Part shown: piece by piece, positions 26,415 to 32,701 of the stretch
Numbering within the stretch: position 1 is the stretch's first letter
How the letters are laid out: every line of letters starts with the position of its first letter
Source of the DNA: Micromonospora sp. KC606
GTDB taxonomy: Bacteria > Actinomycetota > Actinomycetes > Mycobacteriales > Micromonosporaceae
Direction: 5' to 3'
Length of the DNA: 33,402 nt
Assembly (NCBI RefSeq): GCF_004348675.1
Contig: NZ_SMKN01000039.1
Location: 1 to 33,402, forward strand
The notes under the pieces: generated by a model
What the model saw: only the letters and a program-made list of their open reading frames with translations
What the model was told of the DNA's origin: nothing
The model's database searches: none
Translations under genes and position numbers: made by a program

Positions 26415-26441
26415 TAGTTGGTCTGGATAGCAAACAAACTA
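26415..26441. promoter_or_regulatory. inverted repeat between fucose-type operon and GH62, possible ROK-type operator
   Basis: TAGTTGGT (26415-26422) and ACAAACTA (26434-26441) are inverted copies with one mismatch and an 11-base spacer. The site lies in an AT-rich island in the divergent gap. It does not resemble the TGTTAGCGCT arabinose operator. TAGTTTGTTT-like arms recall sites of some actinobacterial ROK-family sugar repressors, from general knowledge. A leftward promoter may overlap it, with TTGCTA (26432-26427) and a TATAGC-like -10 box (about 26408-26403), 18 bases apart. Confidence 0.5.
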
Positions 26442-26524
26442 AGGGACGATCGAACGCTCCCACAAGAGGTCCGGCGACTCAGATGCCTCGGCGGACTCGG
26501 TTGCCCACCAGGGAGGTTCCAGGC

Positions 26525-27511
26525 GTGACGCGCCGGCGATCCGCGGCCACCGGCCGATCCATCAGCTCGTGGGCCGGCGTGACCTGGCGGTCCAGCGACG
26601 TGCTGATCACTCCCCGACCCGACCCGGCGCACCCCGTCGTGTCGGTCAAGGACCCCACGGTGGTGCGGTGGCGGGACCGCTGGATCGTGTACGGCACCTC
26701 GGCCGACACCTCGGGCGCCTGGCGCGTCTTCCACACCAGCTTCGCCGACTGGTCCGAGGCCCCGTCCGCACCGCTGTACCACCTGGATCAGAACCCGCAC
26801 ATCGGCGACACGTACATGGCCGCGCCGCAGCTGTTCTACTTCTCACCCCAGGACATGTGGTACCTGGTCTACCAGCAGGGCGCACCGGCCTACTCGGTCA
26901 CCGACGACCCGACCCGCCCGGACACCTGGACGGCGCCGCGCGGCTTCTTCGCCGAGCAGCCGTCCCTGCTCGCCCAAGGGTGGCTCGACTTCTGGGTGAT
27001 CGCCGACGAGGGCCACTGCTACCTGTTCTTCACCGACGACAACGGGTTCCTCTACCGGTCACGGACCTCGGTGGCGGACTTCCCGCACGGGTTCGGGGCG
27101 CCGGAGGTCGCCATCGCCGACTCCCGGGAGAACTGCTACGAGGGCAGCGCGACATACAAGGTCCGGGGCACCGACACCTACCTGACGATCGTCGAGGGCT
27201 TCGACTCCCGGGGGCACCGGTGCTACCGGGCCTGGACGGCGGACCGCCTCGACGGGCCGTGGACGCGCCACGGCACCGACGACCACGCGTTCGCCCACCA
27301 CAGCCACGTGCTCTTCCCCGCCGGCGGGCGATCCACCGACATCAGTCACGGCGAACTCGTCCGGGCTGGACACGACGAACGCATGGAGATCGACCCCCAG
27401 CGGCTGCAGCTGCTGTACCAGGGCCTGGACCCGGGCGTTGATGTGGAGGGGACGCCGTACGCGCTGCTGCCCTGGCGGATCGGACTGCTGACCCGCACCG
27501 GCGGCGAGTGA
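26525..27511 (+). CDS. GH62 alpha-L-arabinofuranosidase without signal peptide
   Basis: GH62 enzymes remove single arabinofuranose side groups from arabinoxylan. The match is clear: VKDPTVVRWRDRWIVYGTSA, YYxLDQ-like YHLDQNPHIGDTY, APQLFYFSPQDMWYLVYQQG, WLDFWVIADEGHCYLFFTDD and NCYEGSATYKVRGTDTYL. The three catalytic acids are D43, D155 and E206, counted from GTG 26525. That start has GGGAGG eight bases ahead; ATG 26483 would add 14 residues. Neither start gives a signal peptide, twin-arginine motif or membrane segment, and there is no carbohydrate-binding module. About 328 residues is just the catalytic domain. GH62 enzymes are normally secreted, so this one may act in the cytoplasm on imported oligosaccharides brought in by the divergent CUT1 importer. 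Confidence 0.9.
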   Translation: MTRRRSAATGRSISSWAGVTWRSSDVLITPRPDPAHPVVSVKDPTVVRWRDRWIVYGTSADTSGAWRVFHTSFADWSEAPSAPLYHLDQNPHIGDTYMAAPQLFYFSPQDMWYLVYQQGAPAYSVTDDPTRPDTWTAPRGFFAEQPSLLAQGWLDFWVIADEGHCYLFFTDDNGFLYRSRTSVADFPHGFGAPEVAIADSRENCYEGSATYKVRGTDTYLTIVEGFDSRGHRCYRAWTADRLDGPWTRHGTDDHAFAHHSHVLFPAGGRSTDISHGELVRAGHDERMEIDPQRLQLLYQGLDPGVDVEGTPYALLPWRIGLLTRTGGE

Positions 27512-27558
27512 CCACGGTACGGGACAGGGCGGACCGAACCGGTCGGGTCGCCGCGGAT

Positions 27559-27592
27559 CCGGAAACCCCCTTGGCGGCCAGCGGGTTCCCGG
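27559..27592. terminator. convergent terminator hairpin between GH62 and NPP1 genes
   Basis: CCGGAAACCC (27559-27568) pairs with GGGTTCCCGG (27583-27592) with one mismatch around a 14-base loop. It lies in the 88-base gap between two converging genes and could serve both directions. Confidence 0.45.
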
Positions 27593-27599
27593 ACCGGTC

Positions 27600-28418
27600 C
27601 TACGCGTTCGGGTTGAACGGGATGCCGCCGGGCAGCGCCTTGCGCAGCATGCCGGCGAAGTTGCTGTCCTTCAGGTCGAAGTTGGCGCTGCCCCAGTCGG
27701 CGTTGCTCAGCTTCTCCCGCACCCCGGCGGGGTAGCCGTTCCAGCCGACCAGCGTCGGGCGGTGCCAGGCTCCGTGGTGGTTCTCCGGCGGGTCGTCGCC
27801 GGCGTTGGCGAGGCGGAAGGCGTGCGACCCGGCGCCATCCTTGTGGTAGACGATCTTCGGGTGGGCGCCGTCCCAGCGGACCTGGGCGGTGGCGTGGACG
27901 GTGAAGTCGCCGTGGGCGGAGGTCGCCACGTAGCGGGCCTGGTCGTTCTGCACCCAGACCACGACGTGCTCCCAGTCGTGCCGGTGCCCGCTGCGGACGT
28001 TGGCCAGGAGTTGGTCCTTCTCGAAGTAGAGGGCGTACGCGTAGGCGCACCAGCCGTTGTTGCAGGCGTGCCGTGAGTACCCGTTGGCGTTGTCCAGGTC
28101 CGACCGGTCGCGGCACTGGCCGGTGAGCGATCCGGTCGGCTTGAGTCCGCCGTTGAGTGTCCCGTCCGGGCCGACCGCCGGAGCGGGGTAGCAACCATCG
28201 GTGTCGTAGTCGTAGGCGGGTTGCCACTTCCGCTCCGCCGCGTCCGCGTTGCCCGGCAGTCTCGCGTGCGTGGTGGCGAGGGCGACACCCGCCCCGGCGA
28301 CGACCATTGCGACGGCGCCGGCCACGGCGACCAGCAGCCGCAGGGCGTGCCGCGTCCTCGCTCTCCGCCGCCGGCCGGGCCCGGAGTCGGTGGCGGAGAG
28401 CGGTACCGAATCGGTCAT
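27600..28418 (-). CDS. NPP1-family (necrosis-inducing-like) exported protein
   Basis: A 272-residue protein of the NLP/NPP1 family, known from plant-pathogenic oomycetes, fungi and some bacteria, where some members bind plant sphingolipids and damage cells. The diagnostic heptapeptide GHRHDWE is intact at 144-150. Four cysteines are seen early (C76, C102, C119, C124), as in bacterial members. Residues about 25-49 are a hydrophobic segment after a basic, arginine-rich N-terminus, acting as signal peptide or anchor. The ATG at 28418 has AGGAG nine bases upstream. Many soil actinomycetes carry NLPs of unknown, possibly non-toxic, function, so toxicity should not be assumed. It lies beside the plant cell-wall genes but appears to be a separate transcript. 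Confidence 0.9.
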   Translation of the reverse strand: MTDSVPLSATDSGPGRRRRARTRHALRLLVAVAGAVAMVVAGAGVALATTHARLPGNADAAERKWQPAYDYDTDGCYPAPAVGPDGTLNGGLKPTGSLTGQCRDRSDLDNANGYSRHACNNGWCAYAYALYFEKDQLLANVRSGHRHDWEHVVVWVQNDQARYVATSAHGDFTVHATAQVRWDGAHPKIVYHKDGAGSHAFRLANAGDDPPENHHGAWHRPTLVGWNGYPAGVREKLSNADWGSANFDLKDSNFAGMLRKALPGGIPFNPNA

Positions 28419-28569
28419 ATCGATGACTCCTCATCTCTGGCCCAGATGGGGAAAGAGTCTCGCCGCCGATCCTGTCGAGCGCCAGACATCCATACGTCGA
28501 TGTCCTGAACTGCCGCCATCTGATGGACAGGACGTCACCTCCGGGTCACACCGGGGCGACCGGCGGTGA

Positions 28570-29077
28570 TTGCGCAGCCCGGCCTGCCGCACGGTCTTCA
28601 TCGGGGCGTGGGCCGCAGCGGCCGTGGCCGCGGGCTGGCTGGTCAGCGGCAGTCTGCGACCGAGGACTGGGATGTTCGTGGCGGCGCTGGCGGGAGGTGT
28701 CGCCCTGGTCGCCGCCACGGTCGTCTACTACCGGGCGGAGTCGCTGTTCGCCGGCGACCCTCCCGTGGGGCGGGGTGGTGCATTTCTGGCTGGCCGCCAG
28801 CGTGGTGTGCGGATTGCCCCTCGGGGCGGTGGGGGCCACCATTCGGCGTCCCGCCCCGGTCGGAGTTCTCGCGGCGCTGGTCGTTCCCCTCGGGGCGGCC
28901 GTCAACATGGTGGTGCTGCCACCGCCGTCGGAGAGCGCCGTGGCGGGGCCGGTCCGGCTGACCGTGTGGGTAGCCGCCTCGGCGGCCGTCGTGCTGATCG
29001 TGGCACCCGCCATCCCTGCTCGACAGCGCGGTCATCGCGAATCCGGTGTGGCCACGGAGGCGCTGGCCGACCGGTAG
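28570..29077 (+). pseudogene. frameshifted small membrane protein gene
   Basis: Two frames together make one plausible membrane protein. The first, from TTG 28570, reads VFIGAWAAAAVAAGWLVSGS and VAALAGGVALVAATVVYYRA, ending near LFAGDPPVG. The second, one base later in phase, resumes with VVHFWLAASVVCGLPLGAVG, then GVLAALVVPLGAAVNMVVLP and VWVAASAAVVLIVAPAIPAR, ending at TAG 29077. The switch lies at about 28765-28785, in GTGGGGCGGGGTGG. One extra base there would explain it. This is either a real inactivating mutation or a sequencing error in a G-run. The joined product would have about 168 residues and five hydrophobic segments, family unknown. Confidence 0.65.
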
Positions 29078-29083
29078 CCGACG

Positions 29084-29101
29084 CGGGGCGAGGGGGCCCC
29101 G
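29084..29101. terminator. short convergent hairpin before the ABC exporter gene
   Basis: CGGGGC (29084-29089) and GCCCCG (29096-29101) form a six-base perfect stem in the 49-base gap between converging genes. It is weak evidence on its own; the position is its main support. Confidence 0.3.
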
Positions 29102-29126
29102 ACCGGCCCCGGCCCACCGCCCGGCG

Positions 29127-30932
29127 TCAGGCGGCGGCCAGCGCCGCGTAGCGGCCGGCACGGCGCAGCAGCGTCTCGTGGGTGCCGGACTCGACGATCC
29201 GGCCGTGGTCGACCACTGCGATCTGGTCGGCGTGCCGGATGGTGGAAAGCCGGTGCGCGATGGTGATCACCGTACGGCCCTCGGCGAGGGCGTCCAGGGC
29301 CTGCTGCACGGCCCGCTCGGTCTCGGTGTCCAGCGCGCTGGTGGCCTCGTCGAGCACCAGGACGCGCGGGTTGCGCAGCAACGTGCGGGCGATGGCCAGG
29401 CGCTGCTTCTCGCCGCCGGAGAAGCGGTGGCCCCGCGAACCGACCGTCGTGTCGTACCCGTCGGGAAGGCCGACGATCAGGTCGTGGATCCGCGCGGCGC
29501 GGGCCGCGTGCTCGATCTCGGCGTCGGTGGCGTCGGGGCGGGCGTACCGGAGGTTCTCCCGCACGGTGGTGTGCAGCAGGTAGGTCTCCTGGCTGACCAC
29601 GCCCACGACGGCGGCGAGGTCGACCAGGCGCAGGTCGCGCAGGTTGACGCCGTCGATGGTGATGCGCCCGCTGTCGGGGTCGTGCAGCCGGCTGATCAGG
29701 GCGGCGAGGGTGCTCTTGCCGGAGCCGGTCTCGCCGACCAGGGCGAGGCTGGTGCCGGCCGGGACGTCGAGGGTGATGCCGGCCACGGCGGCGGTGTCGC
29801 TGCCCGGGTAGCTGAAAGTGACGTCCTCGACGCGCAGATGGCCGCGGACCCGCGCCGGGTCGATCTCGACCGGCTCGGCCGGGTCGTCGACCTCCACCGG
29901 CAGGTCGAGGTACTCGAAGATGCGGGCGAACAGCGCCAGCGAGGCGGTGAGCTGGACGCCGACGTTGAGCAGCCCCATCAGTGGCCGGAACAGCCCGCCC
30001 TGCAACGCCGTGAAGGCGACCAGGGTGCCGATGCTGAGCGTCCCGGCGGTGCCGGGCAGCCCGGCGCCCAGGTAGATGACGGCGGGGATGGCCGCGAAGA
30101 CGACGGTCATGGTGGCCATCCGCCAGCGGCCGGCCAGCTCGGAGCGGAGCTCGAGGTCGACGAGGCGGGCGGAGGAGGCGGCGAACCGGTCGGCGAGCGC
30201 GCGGCCGGCGCCGAGGGTCTTGGCCAGCTGTACGCCGCTGACGCTCAACCCCTCCTCGACGGTGACGTTGAGGTCGGCCAGCTCGCGCTGCAGCTGGGCG
30301 GTGATCTCCCGGCGCATGACGGCCACCCGGCGGGCCAGCCAGATCGCCGGCGGCAGGACGACCAGCGAGACCAGGGTGAGCCGCCAGGACAACGCCACCA
30401 TCGCGACCACGGTGGCCACCGCCGTGGTCAGGTTGGACGCGATGGAGGTGGCGGTGGAGGTGACGACGGACTGCATTCCGCCGATGTCGTTGGTGATGCG
30501 CGACTGCACCTCGCCGGTGCGGGTGCGGGTGAAGAAGGCGATCGACTGGCGTTGCAGGTGCGCGAAGACGTCGGTACGCAGCTGGTGCATCACCTGTTGG
30601 CCGACGCGGGTGGCGATCCAGGTCTGCACCACGCCGAGCACGGCGGTCACCGCCGCGACGGCGACCATGCCGACGACCAGTTGGGCCAGCAGGGTCAGGT
30701 CGCGCTCCGGGAGCGCGCGGTCGATAACCGTGCGCAGCAGGAACGGGGAGGCCATGGCGAGCACCGAGGAGATCACGATGATCGCGGTGACGGTGGCCAG
30801 CGGGGCGCGGTGGGCGGTGAAGAGCCGGCCGACGCGGCGAAGGGAGACGTCGTGGGCCTGGGCCCTCTCGGCGGCGCTGACGCTCCGGGGCGTCCCGCCG
30901 TGGCCGGGGCGGTGGGTGGGGATGGTGTCCAA
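29127..30932 (-). CDS. ABC exporter with fused membrane and ATPase domains, multidrug type
   Basis: A 601-residue half-transporter that should work as a homodimer. Residues about 35-335 form the six-helix membrane domain; the ATPase domain follows with Walker A GETGSGKST (400-408), signature FSGGE (504-508), Walker B VLVLDEA (524-530) and the H-loop TIAHRLSTI. Residues around ERDLTLLAQLVVGMVAVAAV and GEVQSRITNDIGGMQSVV are typical of the MDR/lipid exporter group. The start is TTG at 30932 with AGGAGG five bases ahead. It is divergent from a MarR regulator across a 72-base gap packed with palindromes, so expression is probably relieved when MarR binds a toxic ligand. The substrate is unknown. 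Confidence 0.93.
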   Translation of the reverse strand: MDTIPTHRPGHGGTPRSVSAAERAQAHDVSLRRVGRLFTAHRAPLATVTAIIVISSVLAMASPFLLRTVIDRALPERDLTLLAQLVVGMVAVAAVTAVLGVVQTWIATRVGQQVMHQLRTDVFAHLQRQSIAFFTRTRTGEVQSRITNDIGGMQSVVTSTATSIASNLTTAVATVVAMVALSWRLTLVSLVVLPPAIWLARRVAVMRREITAQLQRELADLNVTVEEGLSVSGVQLAKTLGAGRALADRFAASSARLVDLELRSELAGRWRMATMTVVFAAIPAVIYLGAGLPGTAGTLSIGTLVAFTALQGGLFRPLMGLLNVGVQLTASLALFARIFEYLDLPVEVDDPAEPVEIDPARVRGHLRVEDVTFSYPGSDTAAVAGITLDVPAGTSLALVGETGSGKSTLAALISRLHDPDSGRITIDGVNLRDLRLVDLAAVVGVVSQETYLLHTTVRENLRYARPDATDAEIEHAARAARIHDLIVGLPDGYDTTVGSRGHRFSGGEKQRLAIARTLLRNPRVLVLDEATSALDTETERAVQQALDALAEGRTVITIAHRLSTIRHADQIAVVDHGRIVESGTHETLLRRAGRYAALAAA

Positions 30933-30952
30933 GGGGCCTCCTGACGACTTGC

Positions 30953-30973
30953 TGAGGTTACCTCATCATGAGG
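30953..30973. promoter_or_regulatory. two overlapping palindromes, probable MarR operator
   Basis: TGAGGT-T-ACCTCA (30953-30965) and CCTCAT-C-ATGAGG (30961-30973) are both perfect 13-bp palindromes that share CCTCA. The arms alternate TGAGG, CCTCA, TGAGG. They overlap the exporter -10 box and lie 32 bases before the MarR start, so one site could control both genes. Confidence 0.75.
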
Positions 30974-30982
30974 GAGCAACAA
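30955..30982 (-). promoter_or_regulatory. ABC exporter promoter
   Basis: On the minus strand TTGTTG (30982-30977), 16 bases, then TAACCT (30960-30955). The palindromic operator covers the spacer and -10 box. Transcription would start some 15-20 bases before the TTG start codon. Confidence 0.45.
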
Positions 30983-30992
30983 CAAGCTCTGC

Positions 30993-30998
30993 TACCGT
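30993..30998 (+). promoter_or_regulatory. -10 box giving a leaderless marR transcript
   Basis: TACCGT ends six bases before the GTG start of the MarR gene, and there is no ribosome site before that GTG. The transcript would therefore begin at or next to the start codon. No good -35 box is visible. Confidence 0.45.
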
Positions 30999-31004
30999 AT
31001 TCCG

Positions 31005-31433
31005 GTGACCGGCGAGGAACCTGACGCGCCCGAGGAGAGCCTTCCCGAGCTGTTCTGGGCGGTCGCCCGGCGGCTGCGCCACCACTCCCGGCGCACCCTC
31101 GAACCGTGGGAGATCAACCCCGGGCACGCCCGCGCGCTCGCGGTGCTCGGGCGGCACGGCGCGATCCGGCTCCGCGCGCTCGCCGACCACCTGCACATCG
31201 CGCCCCGCTCCGCCACTGAGGTCGTCGACGGGCTGGAGGAGCGCGGACTCGTCGCGCGCCGGCCCGACCCGGCGGACCGGCGCGCGACCCTGGTCACGCT
31301 GACCGACGAGGGCAAACAGGTCGGTCGGGCCATCCGCGCGGCGCGCGACGCCGAGGCGCAACGCTTCTTCGGCCACCTCTCCCCCGCCGACCGCGACCAC
31401 TTGACCCGCATCCTGCGCACGCTGCGCGACTGA
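31005..31433 (+). CDS. MarR-family transcriptional regulator
   Basis: A 142-residue winged-helix regulator. The recognition region reads IRLRALADHLHIAPRSATEVVDGLEERGLV, followed by the wing RRPDPADRRATLVTLTDEG, both diagnostic of MarR proteins. Flanking helices provide the dimer interface. The start is GTG at 31005, apparently leaderless. It is divergent from the ABC exporter and most likely represses both genes through the overlapping palindromes in between. The effector is unknown; antibiotics and aromatic acids are common in the family. Confidence 0.93.
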   Translation: MTGEEPDAPEESLPELFWAVARRLRHHSRRTLEPWEINPGHARALAVLGRHGAIRLRALADHLHIAPRSATEVVDGLEERGLVARRPDPADRRATLVTLTDEGKQVGRAIRAARDAEAQRFFGHLSPADRDHLTRILRTLRD

Positions 31434-31469
31434 CCGCCGCCACCGGCGCTCGACCCCGCTGAGGTCGTC

Positions 31470-31543
31470 ATCCGTCGCACGCCGCTCCCGCCGACATCGC
31501 CGATCCGTCGCACGCCGCTCCCGCCGACATCGCCGATCCGTCG
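31470..31543. repeat. 33-bp tandem repeat, 2.2 copies
   Basis: A 33-base unit starting ATCCGTCGCACG occurs at 31470-31502 and again, identical, at 31503-31535. A third partial copy of eight bases follows at 31536-31543. It fills the space between the MarR and ArsR genes. The copies are perfect, which suggests recent duplication. No spacer separates them, so it is not a CRISPR array. Confidence 0.9.
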
Positions 31544-31568
31544 TGGCGACGCTGTGTTTTAGGCTTTG

Positions 31569-31578
31569 CTTATATAAG
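31569..31578. promoter_or_regulatory. AT-rich palindrome before arsR
   Basis: CTTATATAAG is a perfect 10-bp palindrome in an AT-rich patch 22 bases before the ArsR start codon. TATAAG within it could be the -10 box. It is a candidate for autoregulation by the ArsR protein; no good -35 box is seen. Confidence 0.45.
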
Positions 31579-31600
31579 TCGCGAGTGATAGGAATGGTGG

Positions 31601-31960
31601 GTGCACGCGTTTGACGTCCTCGGCGATCCGGTGCGGCGCCGCATCCTGGAACTGCTCGCCCAGGGCGAGCAGACCGCCGGCGGGATCGGCGCGGTGATCC
31701 AGGAGGAGTTCGGCATCTCCCAGCCGGCCGTATCCCAACACCTCAGGGTGCTGCGGGACAACGGCTTCACCACGGTCCGCCCCGAAGGCGCCCGCCGGCT
31801 GTACGCGGTCGATCCGCGACCGCTGCGGGAGGTCGACGAGTGGCTCGCCGGCTTCCGCGGATTCTGGGCGCCGAAGCTGGACGCCCTGGCCACCGAACTG
31901 GCCCGGGGTCGACGCGCACGGCGTGCACACCCACCGACCGAGGACAGGAGCACTCGATGA
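31601..31960 (+). CDS. ArsR-family transcriptional regulator
   Basis: A 119-residue winged-helix protein beginning MHAFDVLGDPVRRRILELLA, the classic ArsR opening. The recognition helix is FGISQPAVSQHLRVLRDNGF and the wing TTVRPEGARRLYAVD. There are no cysteine pairs of a metal site, so it is of the non-metal group often paired with an SRPBCC protein. The GTG at 31601 has AGGA about eight bases ahead. Its stop overlaps the next start in ATGA, coupling the two. It probably regulates its own operon through the palindrome upstream. Confidence 0.92.
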   Translation: MHAFDVLGDPVRRRILELLAQGEQTAGGIGAVIQEEFGISQPAVSQHLRVLRDNGFTTVRPEGARRLYAVDPRPLREVDEWLAGFRGFWAPKLDALATELARGRRARRAHPPTEDRSTR

Positions 31961-32595
31961 CGGACGTCAGCCACCAGATCAGCGCCGTACGGCGCACCGT
32001 CGGCACCCGCACGCTGGAAGCCGGCGAGGCGCGCGTGCTGACCATCAGCCAGGCGTACGACGCGCCCCTGGAGGACGTCTGGGACGCCTGCACCAACGCC
32101 GCACGCATCCCCCGCTGGTTCCTGCCGATCTCCGGTGAGTTGCGGGTGGGCGGTCGCTACCAGATCGAGGGCAACGCGGGCGGCACCGTCCAGCGGTGCG
32201 ACCCGCCCACGAGCTTCGCCGCCACCTGGGAGTACGGCGGTGAGGTCAGCTGGATCGAGGTGCGGCTCACCCCGGAGAGCCCGCAGCGCACCCGCTTCGA
32301 GTTGGAGCACGTCGCGCACGTCGACGACGAGCGCTGGCTCGAGTTCGGCCCCGGCGCTGTCGGCGTCGGCTGGGACCTGGGCCTGCTCGGACTCGCCTCT
32401 CACCTGCGCGCCGACGGCGCAGGCGTAAGGCCGGAGGAGGCCACCGCGTGGATGGGCTCCGAGGAGGGTCGCCGGTTCATGACGGCGGTCAGCGATTGCT
32501 GGGGCGAGGCCAGCGTCGCCGGCGGCACCGACCCGGACGCCGCGCGGGCCGCCGCCGCCCGCACCACCGCCGCGTACACCGGTGTCCCGGCCTGA
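31957..32595 (+). CDS. SRPBCC (AHSA1-like) domain protein
   Basis: A 212-residue protein of the START/SRPBCC superfamily, whose fold holds a hydrophobic ligand pocket. Visible features are ISQAYDAPLEDVWDACTNAA, RIPRWFLPISGELRVGGRYQ and the later SWIEVRLTPESPQRTRFELE, as in AHSA1-type members. About 60 extra C-terminal residues follow the core, which is common for this ArsR-linked subgroup. The ATG at 31957 has AGGAG seven bases upstream and overlaps the ArsR stop. The role is unknown; ligand sensing or detoxification with the ArsR partner is inferred. Confidence 0.9.
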   Translation: MTDVSHQISAVRRTVGTRTLEAGEARVLTISQAYDAPLEDVWDACTNAARIPRWFLPISGELRVGGRYQIEGNAGGTVQRCDPPTSFAATWEYGGEVSWIEVRLTPESPQRTRFELEHVAHVDDERWLEFGPGAVGVGWDLGLLGLASHLRADGAGVRPEEATAWMGSEEGRRFMTAVSDCWGEASVAGGTDPDAARAAAARTTAAYTGVPA

Positions 32596-32701
32596 CCCAT
32601 GGGCGCCGCGTTGCCTGGGGCGACGCGCTCCGTCCGCGACCCGAACTGCCCGGGGGTACTGACACAAGGAACGTCGCAGCTGCGGGGCGAGGTGGTCGGG
32701 C

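Noticed and set aside
29046..30944. A 632-codon plus-strand frame opposite the ABC exporter
   Set aside because: It is a Gly/Asp/Gln-rich shadow without motifs. The minus strand shows complete Walker A, signature and Walker B motifs.
31470..31543. CRISPR array
   Set aside because: The repeats are directly adjacent with no spacers, only two full copies exist, and no cas genes are near.
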